Positions 26,961-35,810 of a stretch of 64,000 nucleotides of DNA are shown piece by piece. The notes beneath the pieces were generated by a model that was not told where the DNA came from, searched no databases, and saw only the letters and a program-made list of their open reading frames with translations. The DNA is taken from contig NZ_CP121647.1 in NCBI RefSeq assembly GCF_029714305.1, positions 6,034,501-6,098,500 of the forward strand, written 5' to 3'. A program made the position numbers and the translations under genes. Each line of letters starts with the position of its first letter. The stretch's first letter is position 1. This stretch comes from Bradyrhizobium sp. CB3481 (GTDB lineage Bacteria; Pseudomonadota; Alphaproteobacteria; Rhizobiales; Xanthobacteraceae).

Positions 26961-27937
26961 CGCGCCGCCTCCTTGCGCTTCGGCGAGAACAGGCCGATCA
27001 ATCCTTGCGGCCGCGCCAGCGAAATCGCGACGATCAGGCCGCCATAGACGATCAGGTCGACACCCCTGCCGGAACCGCCGACATAGGACCGCGTCAATTC
27101 GGTGAGCGGAATCAGGATCACCGCGCCCAGCATCGGGCCCCACAGCGTGCCGATGCCGCCGAGCACCGCCGGCAGCGCCATCAGCAGCGAGAACTGAAAG
27201 CCCATCACGCTTTCAGGATCGATGAAATAGACGAACTGCGCATAGAAGCTGCCACCGACCGCGACTAGGAACGCCGATACCGCCGCCGCGCCCATCTTGG
27301 AATTGAAGACATCGACGCCGAGGCTTTCAGCCGCCTCCGGATTGTCCTTCACCGCGCGCCACCAATAGCCCCATTTGGAATTTTCCAGCCACCAGGTGAC
27401 GAACCAGGCGACGCAAGCCAGCGCCAGCGCGAAGTAGAAATACGGCAGCTTGCTGCGCGGGAACTGGAATTTCAGCCAGCTATCGCCACGCGCAGGGATT
27501 TCGATGCCCATCGCCGCGCCGGCCCAATCCCAGTTGTGAAACAGCAGCAGGCCGATTTCGGCGATGACGATGGTGGCGATGACGAAGTAATGCCCGCGCA
27601 GGCGGAAGCAGGGATAGCCGAGTGCCATCGCAATGAGCGCGGAGATCACCCCGCCGCCGAGCATGCCGAACCAGGGCAGCACGCCGAATTTGGTGAACAG
27701 CAGCGCGGTGGTGTAGGCGCCGAGCCCGAAATAGAGCGCATGGCCAAGCGAGATCTGCCCGCAATAGCCGGAGAGGATATTCCAGCTCTGCGAGAGCGCG
27801 CCCCACATCAGCGTCAGCACCATGATGTTCTGGACGTAGACGTCCTTGACGAACAGCGGCACGACGGCCGCGACCGCGGCGAGAACAAAGGCGACGACGA
27901 GGTCGCGGCGGCGGCTTGTTGCGAAAGCGGTATCCAT
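26957..27937 (-). CDS. livM: Branched-chain-type ABC transporter permease LivM
   Basis: A 326-residue inner-membrane permease with eight or more hydrophobic segments. It contains the LivM hallmarks GYCGQISLGHALYFGLGAYT and LRGHYFVIATI and, near the C-terminus, FSLLMALPAVLGGIGTLWGPMLGAV. The ATG at 27937 overlaps the livH stop (TGATG); a GTG one codon earlier is possible. Together with LivH it forms the translocation channel. Confidence 0.92.
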   Translation of the reverse strand: MDTAFATSRRRDLVVAFVLAAVAAVVPLFVKDVYVQNIMVLTLMWGALSQSWNILSGYCGQISLGHALYFGLGAYTTALLFTKFGVLPWFGMLGGGVISALIAMALGYPCFRLRGHYFVIATIVIAEIGLLLFHNWDWAGAAMGIEIPARGDSWLKFQFPRSKLPYFYFALALACVAWFVTWWLENSKWGYWWRAVKDNPEAAESLGVDVFNSKMGAAAVSAFLVAVGGSFYAQFVYFIDPESVMGFQFSLLMALPAVLGGIGTLWGPMLGAVILIPLTELTRSYVGGSGRGVDLIVYGGLIVAISLARPQGLIGLFSPKRKEAAR

Positions 27938-28815
27938 CACATCGATCCGAACAGGCCGCGCGGGCGGACGAAGACGACAAGGAGATAGACGGCATAGATA
28001 CCGACCGCCTTGAGCGAGGGCGGCAGGATCAATGCGGTCGTCGCCTCGACGAGGCCGACGATGATGCCGCCGGCAAAGGCGCCGAACACGCTGCCGAAGC
28101 CGCCGAGCGCCACCGTGACATAGGCGATCAGCGCGAACGACGCGCCGACGTCGGGATAGATGTAGAAGAAGATCGCCATAACGGCGCCGGAGAGCCCGAC
28201 CAGCGCCGCGCCAAGGCCCCAGCCGAGCGCAAACACCTTGTTCTTGTCGATGCCGACCAATGCCACCGCACCGGCGTCTTCACGCGTGGCCTCCAGCGCG
28301 CGGCCGAAATCGGTGCGGTTGATGAAGAGATAAAGCGCGCCGAAAGCCGCGATCGCAACCAGCGCGCCGACCAGTTGCGGAACGGGTAAGAAGATGCCGG
28401 CGACTGAGACGGTCTTGCCGCCGAGCCATGAATGCGTGACGCTGCGGTAGTCCGGGGTGAAGAAATATTGCGCGAGGCCGCGCATGACGATGGCAAGGCC
28501 GAAGGTCGAAAAGATCTGCACCATGCCGGCATTGGCTTTCGCGCGCACGGCAAAGCGCACGATCAACAGGTAGACCACGGCCCCGAACACGAACAGCGCC
28601 GCCGCCACCAGCGGCGCCGACAGCAGCGGGTCGATCGCGAAGAATGCGAACAGGAAGAACGTCGCATACATCGCGATCATAAGGAACTCGCCATGGGCGA
28701 AGTTCACGACGTCCATCAGGCCGAAGATCAGCGCGAGGCCGACGGCGATCAGGCCATAGAGCAGCCCCATGAGCAGGCCGCTAGCGAGGCTTTGGATGAT
28801 GGTCTCGGCTGTCAC
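27937..28815 (-). CDS. livH: Branched-chain-type ABC transporter permease LivH
   Basis: A 292-residue permease with the LivH opening LLMGLLYGLIAVGLALIFGLMDVVNFAHGEF and the conserved GLGAALVGLSGAV loop and GGFGSVFGAFAGGIIVG near the end. It is predicted to span the inner membrane about eight times. It is the first of four tightly spaced genes livH-M-G-F; the binding-protein gene lies upstream beyond a palindromic repeat. Confidence 0.93.
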   Translation of the reverse strand: MTAETIIQSLASGLLMGLLYGLIAVGLALIFGLMDVVNFAHGEFLMIAMYATFFLFAFFAIDPLLSAPLVAAALFVFGAVVYLLIVRFAVRAKANAGMVQIFSTFGLAIVMRGLAQYFFTPDYRSVTHSWLGGKTVSVAGIFLPVPQLVGALVAIAAFGALYLFINRTDFGRALEATREDAGAVALVGIDKNKVFALGWGLGAALVGLSGAVMAIFFYIYPDVGASFALIAYVTVALGGFGSVFGAFAGGIIVGLVEATTALILPPSLKAVGIYAVYLLVVFVRPRGLFGSM

Positions 28816-28837
28816 GGCTGTTGCTCCAGGTACAGGT

Positions 28838-28944
28838 CCTCATCCTGAGGAGCTTGCGAAGCAAGCGTCTCGACGGATGGCGGCAAAAGCGCACTCGCGG
28901 CCATCCTTCGAGACGCGCGCCAAGGCGCGCTCCTGAGGATGAGG
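28838..28944. repeat. Palindromic intergenic repeat, family A
   Basis: Runs CCTCATCCTGAGGAGC to GCTCCTGAGGATGAGG, an almost symmetrical form of family A with GCTTGCGAAGCAAGC and GCGCGCCAAGGCGCGC sub-hairpins. It sits between the livK-like gene and livH. Confidence 0.9.
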
Positions 28945-28977
28945 ACCGGTGCAGCGGAACTGCGAGAGCGTCGCATC

Positions 28978-30222
28978 TTACTTCATCGGCCAGACGGCTT
29001 CGGCGATGGCGGCCTGCGGCGGGAAGATGGTGACGAACTTGCCGCCGATATATTGCAGCAGCACCGGGTCGGCGTCGTTGTTCTGGCCCATCTCGTCGAA
29101 CTTGACGCGCTTCCAGGGCATGATGGTCTGCTCGCCGGGGATGTCGGTCGCGACCAGCGCCTCGCGGATCTTCTCGCCGTCGGTCGACTTGGCGCGGTTG
29201 ATGGCGTCTGCCATCACCAGCAGGCCCATGAACTGGCGCGACGTCAGGTCGTTAAAATCCTTGCCGGACTTCTCCTTGAACATCGCATTGATCTTGCCGA
29301 CCATCGGCCGCTTGGCGGCGAGGTCGAGCGAGAAGCTGCCGCGCGAGATCACGCCTTCGAGCTTGTCGCCGACCGCATCATAGAGCGCCTTTTCCGAGAA
29401 GCCCGCGTCCTGCGCCACGATCGCGTTCGGCTTGTAGCCAAGCTCGGCCATGGTCTTGACCAGGAGGATGCCGTCGGTGGTGTAGCTCGAGGGCATCAGC
29501 ACGTCGGCATTCGCAGTCTTGAGCTGCTGCACTTCCGCCGACAGGGACGGCGAGTTGGAGCGATATTTGATGTCGGAGACGACTTTGTAGCCGCGATCGG
29601 CGGCGAGCTTGAGCTGGGTGTTGGCGGAGTCGGTGCCGAAGATGGTGTCCTCGTGGAACAGCGCCAGCGTGTCGATCTTGGTGCCTTTCTTCTTCATCGC
29701 ATCGAAGAAGTTGAACATCGCGGCCGAGAACATCTCGTCATGGGGCGCCGCGCGGAAATAGAATTTGAGGCCCCGGCGATGCAGGCTCGGCGAGGAATTG
29801 TCAGCTGAAATGAACGGCACCTGATAACGCTCGCAGATCTGGCTGACGGTGACGGCGACCGCGCTCTGGTACGTGCCCACCACGGCGCAGACTTTTTCCT
29901 GCGTGATGAGGCGCTCGGTTTCGGCACGGCCCTTCTGTGGGTCGGCCTGGTGGTCGGCGAAGACGAGGCGGACCTTGGCGCCGCCGAGGCCGGGCAGCCC
30001 CTCGCCCTTCGCCAGCGGCAGATCAAAATCGTGGTTCTTGTTGATGATGTCGAGCGCGGTCTCGAACGACTTCTGTGCATCGACGCCCATCTGCGCGCTG
30101 GCGCCGGAGAACGGATAGATCACGCCGATCACGACCTCAGACGTTTGCGCGCGGGCCGCGACGGGTCCGAGCGCTGCGGCAGCGGTGGCTCCAAGCAATA
30201 CGTTTCGGCGCGTGATGTTCAT
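28978..30222 (-). CDS. ABC transporter substrate-binding protein, Tat-type signal
   Basis: A 414-residue type I periplasmic binding protein (Leu/Ile/Val-binding family). The N-terminus MNITRRNVLLGATAAAALGPVAARAQ carries a twin-arginine signal with an ARA-Q-like cleavage site. The mature part opens EVVIGVIYPFSGASAQMG and contains VCAVVGTYQSAVAVTVSQICE. It would deliver the substrate to LivHMGF. GAGGA lies eight bases before ATG 30222. The ligand is unknown; the DUF1445 and M20 genes nearby suggest an amino-acid derivative. Confidence 0.92.
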   Translation of the reverse strand: MNITRRNVLLGATAAAALGPVAARAQTSEVVIGVIYPFSGASAQMGVDAQKSFETALDIINKNHDFDLPLAKGEGLPGLGGAKVRLVFADHQADPQKGRAETERLITQEKVCAVVGTYQSAVAVTVSQICERYQVPFISADNSSPSLHRRGLKFYFRAAPHDEMFSAAMFNFFDAMKKKGTKIDTLALFHEDTIFGTDSANTQLKLAADRGYKVVSDIKYRSNSPSLSAEVQQLKTANADVLMPSSYTTDGILLVKTMAELGYKPNAIVAQDAGFSEKALYDAVGDKLEGVISRGSFSLDLAAKRPMVGKINAMFKEKSGKDFNDLTSRQFMGLLVMADAINRAKSTDGEKIREALVATDIPGEQTIMPWKRVKFDEMGQNNDADPVLLQYIGGKFVTIFPPQAAIAEAVWPMK

Positions 30223-30305
30223 GGCGATATCCTCTGTTGGATCTGCAACTATCGATGAAACGGTTGGCGGTTACGGTAAAGCCCTAATGCACGGCATCGA
30301 TTGCA

Positions 30306-31127
30306 TCAAAGCACGGCAAGCTGTTTGTTCAGGAGATCGGTCACCAGCATCAGCCCGGGCGAATGTGTGATCGCAAACGGCAGCTTCGCAGCCTGGATCA
30401 CCGATTGCGGCGTGACACCGCAGGCCCAGAACACCGGGATTTCGTCGGCGGCGATCGGCACCGCATCACCGTAATCTGGCTTGTTGATGTCGGCGATGCC
30501 GATCGAATGCGGATGGCCGAGATGAACCGGCGCGCCGTGCACAGCGGGAAAGCGCGACGTGACCTGCACCGCGCGGATCGCATCCGCCGGCTTGAACGGC
30601 CGCATCGACACCACCATGGGGCCGGCGAACGGTCCTGCCGGGGCGCAGGCGATGTTGGTGCGATACATCGGCACGCGCAGCTTGCGCTCGATGTGGCGGA
30701 TCGGCAGGCCGTCCGCCAGCAACGCTTCCTCAAACGAATAGGAACAGCCGATCACGAAGGCGACGAGATCATCGCGCCAATGCGCCATGATGTCGGTCGG
30801 CTCCTCCACCACCTCACCGTCGCGCCAGACGCGGTAGCGCGGCAGGTCGGTGCGGATGTCGAGATCGATGCCGAGCGCGGGGATGCGGGGATCGCCGACA
30901 TCGGACATGCCGATGATCGGGCACGGCTTGGGATTGAGCTGGCAGAAGCGATGGAAGGCGCTCGCGAGTTTTTCGGGGAGGATCGCGAGGTTGCCCTGGA
31001 CATAGCCATTGGCGACACCCGCCGTGGTGGCGGCCATGCCGGTGCGACAGGCGTGCCGGGCCGCGACGCTCGGCGATAAATCCGCCGTATCGTGACCGGG
31101 TCGTTCGTTCCTCGCCAAGCTGGTCAT
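30306..31127 (-). CDS. DUF1445 / D-glutamate cyclase family putative hydro-lyase
   Basis: A 273-residue protein with the DUF1445 blocks [66 protein letters not shown] and [10 protein letters not shown]. Bacterial members are annotated putative hydro-lyases; a mitochondrial relative converts D-glutamate to 5-oxoproline. It is soluble with no signal. It lies directly upstream of the binding-protein gene on the same strand and diverges from the LysR gene, whose product probably controls it. Confidence 0.88.
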   Translation of the reverse strand: MTSLARNERPGHDTADLSPSVAARHACRTGMAATTAGVANGYVQGNLAILPEKLASAFHRFCQLNPKPCPIIGMSDVGDPRIPALGIDLDIRTDLPRYRVWRDGEVVEEPTDIMAHWRDDLVAFVIGCSYSFEEALLADGLPIRHIERKLRVPMYRTNIACAPAGPFAGPMVVSMRPFKPADAIRAVQVTSRFPAVHGAPVHLGHPHSIGIADINKPDYGDAVPIAADEIPVFWACGVTPQSVIQAAKLPFAITHSPGLMLVTDLLNKQLAVL

Positions 31128-31166
31128 CGTTGATCCCCGCTTCCAATCTTGTTGGCATCTACTCCG

Positions 31167-31180
31167 TCATATGGCTATGA
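31167..31180. promoter_or_regulatory. Candidate LysR-type operator between divergent genes
   Basis: TCATA-TGGC-TATGA is a perfect dyad in an AT-rich 121-base spacer between the DUF1445 gene and the divergent LysR gene. Position and form fit a LysR-type site (T-N11/12-A), but no binding is shown. Confidence 0.5.
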
Positions 31181-31248
31181 TAATGTCTAATCGTCTTTTC
31201 TAATTGAGTTTAATAAATCACACTTATCAAGCTGCGGACAGAGGGTGC

Positions 31249-32166
31249 ATGACCGATTTCAAGGCAATGGAAACCTTCATGTGGGTGGTCACGCTCGGCA
31301 GCTTCCGCGGCGCCGCCCAGAAGCTCAACACCACCCAGCCGGCGATCTCGCAGCGGATCGCGCAGCTCGAACGCGAGGTCGGCGTCAAGCTCCTGCAGCG
31401 CGACCGCCGCATGGTGCTGCCGACGCCACATGGCCGGCAATTGCTTGTTTATGCCGAGAAGCTGATCGGGCTGCGTTCGGAGATGCTGGCCGTTGTCGGC
31501 GACCGCTCGGCGATGCGCGGCGTGCTGCGGCTCGGCGTCGCCGAAACCATCGTGCATACCTGGCTGCCGCAGCTGATCAAAAGCGTCAATCACGCCTATC
31601 CGAACCTGTCGCTCGAGATCGAGGTCGACATCACCTCGAATTTGCGCAACCGCCTGCTGGCCCAGGAAATCGAACTCGCCTTCGTGCTCGGCCCGCTGAC
31701 GGCGCCGATGGTCAATAACCGGGCGCTGTGCGATTACGCCATCGGTTTTACGGCCAGTCCCTCGCTCGGCCTCGGCAAGCAGGAGCTGACGCTGCACGAT
31801 CTGGCGAAATTTCCGATCATCACTTTCTCGCGCCGGACCCAGCCCTATGAAATCGTGCGCGCCCTGTTCAACCGCCCCGATTTGCCGCCGATCCGGCTGC
31901 ATGCCTCCGCCTCGCTCGCCACCGTGATCCACATGGCGATCGAAGGCCTCGGTATTGCCCTGATCCCGACCGCGATCGTCGAGGACGACATGGCGCGCGG
32001 CCGGCTGCAATTGCTGTCGACCAATTTGCAGCTGGCGCCGCTGACATTTTCGGCAAGCTGGCTCGCCTCCCCCGATACGGTCGCGGTGGAGCGCGTGGTC
32101 GAAATCGCCACCAGCCTGGCGCGCGGCGGCGTCATTGTTGACGCGCCGCCGCAGGCGCGTCATTGA
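31249..32166 (+). CDS. LysR-family transcriptional regulator
   Basis: The 305-residue regulator has the LysR winged helix-turn-helix at residues 3-62 (FRGAAQKLNTTQPAISQRIAQLE) and a periplasmic-binding-like effector domain beginning near 90 (GVLRLGVAETIVHTWLP). GAGGG precedes ATG 31249; an earlier in-frame ATG at 31204 is less likely. It is divergent from the DUF1445/Liv genes and followed 39 bases later by the M20 hydrolase gene, so it is the probable regulator of both arms. The effector is unknown. Confidence 0.93.
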   Translation: MTDFKAMETFMWVVTLGSFRGAAQKLNTTQPAISQRIAQLEREVGVKLLQRDRRMVLPTPHGRQLLVYAEKLIGLRSEMLAVVGDRSAMRGVLRLGVAETIVHTWLPQLIKSVNHAYPNLSLEIEVDITSNLRNRLLAQEIELAFVLGPLTAPMVNNRALCDYAIGFTASPSLGLGKQELTLHDLAKFPIITFSRRTQPYEIVRALFNRPDLPPIRLHASASLATVIHMAIEGLGIALIPTAIVEDDMARGRLQLLSTNLQLAPLTFSASWLASPDTVAVERVVEIATSLARGGVIVDAPPQARH

Positions 32167-32205
32167 AGCGGCTCATCCCAGCGTTTTGTCGTCCGGAACT
32201 AGCCT

Positions 32206-33456
32206 ATGACCAATATCGGATCCAACCTGCAGATCGATTCCGCCCGGCTGTGGGGAACGATTCACGAAACCGCCAAATTCGGCGCCACGCCGAAAGGCGG
32301 CGTCCGCCGGCTGACGCTCGGCCCCGAGGACAAGCAGGTGCGCGACTGGTTCCGCAAGGCCTGCGAGGATGCCGGATTAGAGGTGCATGTCGATGCGCTG
32401 GGCTCGATGTTCGGCCTGCGCAAGGGCCGCGATATGTCGAAGGCCCCGATCGGCCTCGGCTCGCACCTCGATACCCAGCCGACCGGCGGCAAATATGATG
32501 GCGTGCTCGGCACGCTGGCGGCGCTGGAAGTGGTGCGCACGCTGAACGATGCGGGCATCGAAACCGACGCGCCGATCTGCATCTGCAACTGGACCAATGA
32601 GGAAGGCTCGCGTTTTGCGCCGGCGATGATGGCCTCCGCCGCCTATGTCGGCGATTTCACCACCGACGACATTTTGTCGCGCAAGGATGCCGAAGGCATC
32701 ACGGTGGCAGAGGCACTCGACAGCATCGGCTATCGCGGCGAGACGGCGGTGGGGACGCAAAAGTTCTCAGGCTTCGTTGAACTGCACATCGAGCAAGGCC
32801 CGATCCTGGAGGCCGAGAACAAGACCATCGGCGTGGTCGATTCCGGCCAGGGCGTGTTGTGGTACGACGGCAAGATCACCGGTTTCGAGAGCCATGCCGG
32901 CTCGACGCCGATGCCGCTACGGCGCGACGCGCTGGCGACCCTGTCCGAAATCGTGCTGGCGATGGAATCGATCGCGAAGAAGCACGGCCCGAAGGCGGTC
33001 GGCACCGTCGGCGAGGCCGTGATCGCCAACCCCTCCCGCAACGTCATCCCCGGCGAGATCGCCTTCACGGTCGATTGCCGCAGCGCCGACGCTGGCATCA
33101 TGGATGCGCTGGATAAGGATTTGCGCGCGGCGATTGCCGAGATCGCGGCGCGGCGCAAGGTCGAGGTGCAGTTCGACCTGATCTGGCGCAAGCCGCCGAC
33201 GCATTTCGACCCGAAGCTCGTCGATGCCGTGGAGAATGCCGCAAAAATGCTCGGCTATACCCATCGGCGCATCACCTCCGGCGCCGGCCATGATGCCTGC
33301 AATCTCAACACGGCGATCCCGGCGGCGATGGTGTTCGTGCCCTGCAAGGACGGCATCAGCCATAACGAACTCGAAGACGCGACCCAGCCCGATTGCGCGG
33401 CGGGCGCCAACGTATTGATGCATACCGTGCTGGCGCTGGCCGGCGTCGCATCCTGA
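32206..33456 (+). CDS. M20-family amidohydrolase (N-carbamoyl-amino-acid hydrolase-like)
   Basis: A 416-residue metal-dependent hydrolase of the HyuC/AmaB group. Metal ligands are visible in GLGSHLDTQPTGGKYDGVLG, NWTNEEGSRFAPAM and ELHIEQGPILE; the dimerisation region FESHAGSTPMPLRRDAL and the closing GAGHDACNL and SHNELED blocks are present. Family members hydrolyse N-carbamoyl amino acids, ureidoglycolate/allantoate or beta-ureidopropionate. The exact substrate is unassigned. It follows the LysR gene and precedes a 2-hydroxyacid dehydrogenase. Confidence 0.91.
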   Translation: MTNIGSNLQIDSARLWGTIHETAKFGATPKGGVRRLTLGPEDKQVRDWFRKACEDAGLEVHVDALGSMFGLRKGRDMSKAPIGLGSHLDTQPTGGKYDGVLGTLAALEVVRTLNDAGIETDAPICICNWTNEEGSRFAPAMMASAAYVGDFTTDDILSRKDAEGITVAEALDSIGYRGETAVGTQKFSGFVELHIEQGPILEAENKTIGVVDSGQGVLWYDGKITGFESHAGSTPMPLRRDALATLSEIVLAMESIAKKHGPKAVGTVGEAVIANPSRNVIPGEIAFTVDCRSADAGIMDALDKDLRAAIAEIAARRKVEVQFDLIWRKPPTHFDPKLVDAVENAAKMLGYTHRRITSGAGHDACNLNTAIPAAMVFVPCKDGISHNELEDATQPDCAAGANVLMHTVLALAGVAS

Positions 33457-33488
33457 TAACAAAACTAATCAAGCCCTGGGGGAAAACC

Positions 33489-34403
33489 ATGCGCGGAGTT
33501 TTCGTCGACGCCAATGAATCGCTGGCCGTGATCTTCGAACGGCTGCAGCAAGCCGGGGATCCCGAAGTGCGGATCAACCTGAATCCCGACATCACCCCGG
33601 AGCAATATCCTGAAATCCTTGATGGCGCCGAGATCGCCATCGTCGATCACACCGCGCTGCCGACCGATATTGCGAAGAAGTGCGCCGGGCTGAAGCACGT
33701 CGTATTTCTCGGCACCGGCGCGCGCAGCTACATGAACCCGGAAGAGCTTGCCGAGACCGGCATCCACGTCCACCTGATCAAGGGCTATGGCGACACCGCG
33801 GTCGCCGAATGCGCTGTCGCGCTGATGTGGGAAGGCGCGCGCGGCCTTGCCAAAATGGACCGCGGCATCCGCGCCGGCAACTGGCTGCGTGACGACGGCA
33901 TGCAACTGACCGGCAAGACCCTCGGCCTGATCGGCTTCGGCGGCATCGCGGCCGAAGTGGCGCGGATCGCGATCGGTTCAGGCATGCGCGTCATCGCCTG
34001 GAACCGGTCGCCCAAGAAGTTTCCCAAGGTCGAGTTCCTCGATTACGATGAGGTCCTGACCGAGAGCGATGTGATCTCGATCCATCTGCTTTTGAATGAT
34101 GAGACGCGCGGCCTGATCTCGCGCGCCTGCATCGAGGGGATGAAGCCCGGCGTCATTCTCGTCAACACGGCCCGCGGCGCCATCGTCGACGAAGAGGCGA
34201 TGATCGACGCCCTGCAATCCGGCCATATCCGCCATGCCGGCCTCGACGTCTTCAACATCGAGCCGCTGCCGGCCGATCATCCGCTGACAAAACTGCCCAA
34301 CGTGACGCTGTCGGCGCATTCCGCCTTCCGTACGCCGGAAGCGAGCGAGAATTTGATGCGCGCGGCCTGGGAGCACTGCCGGCGCATCGTGAAGGGGAAA
34401 TAG
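33489..34403 (+). CDS. D-2-hydroxyacid dehydrogenase family protein
   Basis: The 304-residue protein has the NAD-binding motif LGLIGFGGIAAEVARI and the catalytic set of the D-isomer-specific 2-hydroxyacid dehydrogenases: Arg in NTARGAIVDEEAM, Glu in DVFNIEPLP and His in LSAHSAFRTPE. It reduces 2-oxoacids or oxidises 2-hydroxyacids with NAD(P). GGGGGA precedes ATG 33489. It is 32 bases after the M20 hydrolase gene and is likely co-transcribed with it. Confidence 0.9.
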   Translation: MRGVFVDANESLAVIFERLQQAGDPEVRINLNPDITPEQYPEILDGAEIAIVDHTALPTDIAKKCAGLKHVVFLGTGARSYMNPEELAETGIHVHLIKGYGDTAVAECAVALMWEGARGLAKMDRGIRAGNWLRDDGMQLTGKTLGLIGFGGIAAEVARIAIGSGMRVIAWNRSPKKFPKVEFLDYDEVLTESDVISIHLLLNDETRGLISRACIEGMKPGVILVNTARGAIVDEEAMIDALQSGHIRHAGLDVFNIEPLPADHPLTKLPNVTLSAHSAFRTPEASENLMRAAWEHCRRIVKGK

Positions 34404-34406
34404 CTT

Positions 34407-34543
34407 CCCGTCGTCCCGGGCAAGCGAAGCGCGACCCGGGACCCATAACCACCGAAGACTATGTCGCGCCGGGCTGGAGCCACAGCCGATGCGAACAACG
34501 GACGGCTGTGGTTATGGGTCTCTGCGTTCGCAGGGACGACGAT
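34407..34543. repeat. Palindromic intergenic repeat, family D
   Basis: Starts CCCGTCGTCCCGGGC and ends GTTCGCAGGGACGACGA, with ACCCATAACCAC / GTGGTTATGGGT inner arms. It separates convergent genes. Related units are at 58851-58973 and 59702-59820. Confidence 0.85.
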
Positions 34544-34551
34544 GACAAAGT

Positions 34552-35628
34552 TCAATCCACCATATCCGCGACCGCCTTGCCGCAGGCGGTGGTATCCGCA
34601 TTGCCTCCGAGGTCCTTCGTCCGCAGCGTGCGTTCGGCGAGCGTGCGCTCGATGGCGCCGACGATCGATGCCGCGGCTTCCTTCTCGCCGAGATGCTCCA
34701 TCATCATCGCGCCGGACCAGATCATGCCGATCGGGTTGGCGATGCCCTGCCCTGCGATGTCAGGCGCCGAGCCGTGCACCGGCTCGAACACCGAAGGGAA
34801 ATTGCCTTCCGGATTGATGTTGCCCGATGGTGCGATGCCGATGGTGCCGGTGCAGGCCGGGCCAAGATCAGACAAGATATCGCCGAACAAATTGGAGCCG
34901 ACCACGACGTCGAACCAGTCCGGATGCAGCACAAAATTCGCGGTGAGAATGTCGATGTGGTACTTGTCCCACTTCACGCCGGGATATTTCTTCGCCATCG
35001 CCTCCACGCGCTCGTCCCAATAGGGCATCGTGATCGAAATGCCGTTGGACTTGGTGGCCGAGGTCAGGTGCTTTTTCGGCCGCGACTGGGCGAGATCGAA
35101 CGCGAATTTCAGGATGCGGTCGACGCCGGTGCGCGTCATCACGGTCTGCTGTGTGACGAATTCGCGGTCGGTATCCGGGAACATGCGGCCGCCGACCGAG
35201 GAATATTCACCCTCGGTATTTTCGCGCACCACCCAGAAATCGATATCGCCGGGCTTGCGGCCCGCGAGCGGCGACGGCACGCCGGGCATCAGCCGCACCG
35301 GGCGCAGATTGACGTACTGGTCGAACTCGCGGCGGAACTTGATCAGTGAGCCCCACAGGGAAATGTGATCAGGGATTTTGGCCGGCCAGCCGACCGCGCC
35401 GAAATAGATCGCGTCGTGCTTGCCGATTTTCGCCTTCCAGTCCTCCGGCATCATCTCGCCGTGCTTTTCGTAATAGTCGTAGGAGGCAAAGTCGAAATGG
35501 TCGAACTGCACGGTGACGCCGTGTTTTTTCGCGGCCGCCTCCAGCACGCGCAGGCCCTCCGGCATCACTTCCTTGCCGATGCCGTCGCCGGGAATGACTG
35601 CGACGCGATATTGCTTTTTGGCGCTCAT
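34552..35628 (-). CDS. Tartrate/D-malate dehydrogenase, isocitrate dehydrogenase family
   Basis: A 358-residue beta-decarboxylating dehydrogenase. It has the N-terminal VAVIPGDGIGKEVMPE, the substrate arginines in NLRPVRLMPG, VRENTEGEYSSVGGR, the metal-binding Asp in SNLFGDILSDLG, and EPVHGSAPDIAGQGIANP. The KFRREFDQYVNLRP context and YFGAVGWPAKIPDH point to the tartrate dehydrogenase/decarboxylase (D-malate dehydrogenase) branch rather than LeuB. ATG 35628 (MSAKKQYRVAVIPG) is the plausible start. It diverges from the SDR gene. Confidence 0.9.
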   Translation of the reverse strand: MSAKKQYRVAVIPGDGIGKEVMPEGLRVLEAAAKKHGVTVQFDHFDFASYDYYEKHGEMMPEDWKAKIGKHDAIYFGAVGWPAKIPDHISLWGSLIKFRREFDQYVNLRPVRLMPGVPSPLAGRKPGDIDFWVVRENTEGEYSSVGGRMFPDTDREFVTQQTVMTRTGVDRILKFAFDLAQSRPKKHLTSATKSNGISITMPYWDERVEAMAKKYPGVKWDKYHIDILTANFVLHPDWFDVVVGSNLFGDILSDLGPACTGTIGIAPSGNINPEGNFPSVFEPVHGSAPDIAGQGIANPIGMIWSGAMMMEHLGEKEAAASIVGAIERTLAERTLRTKDLGGNADTTACGKAVADMVD

Positions 35629-35810
35629 CGAGAGTTTCCTTGAGAGGTTCGTTACCCTGTTCGTCAGGGCTAATGCCGGGTATTTGATCGTCTTGCAATG
35701 GACCAAACCCGCCGCTTGCGCAACGCTGCACTGCAATGTTGACCGCCGCCATTCCTCAAGCCTAACAATTTCGCCGTCCTCTACTCCTCCCCACCCAAGC
35801 GAGAACTCCC

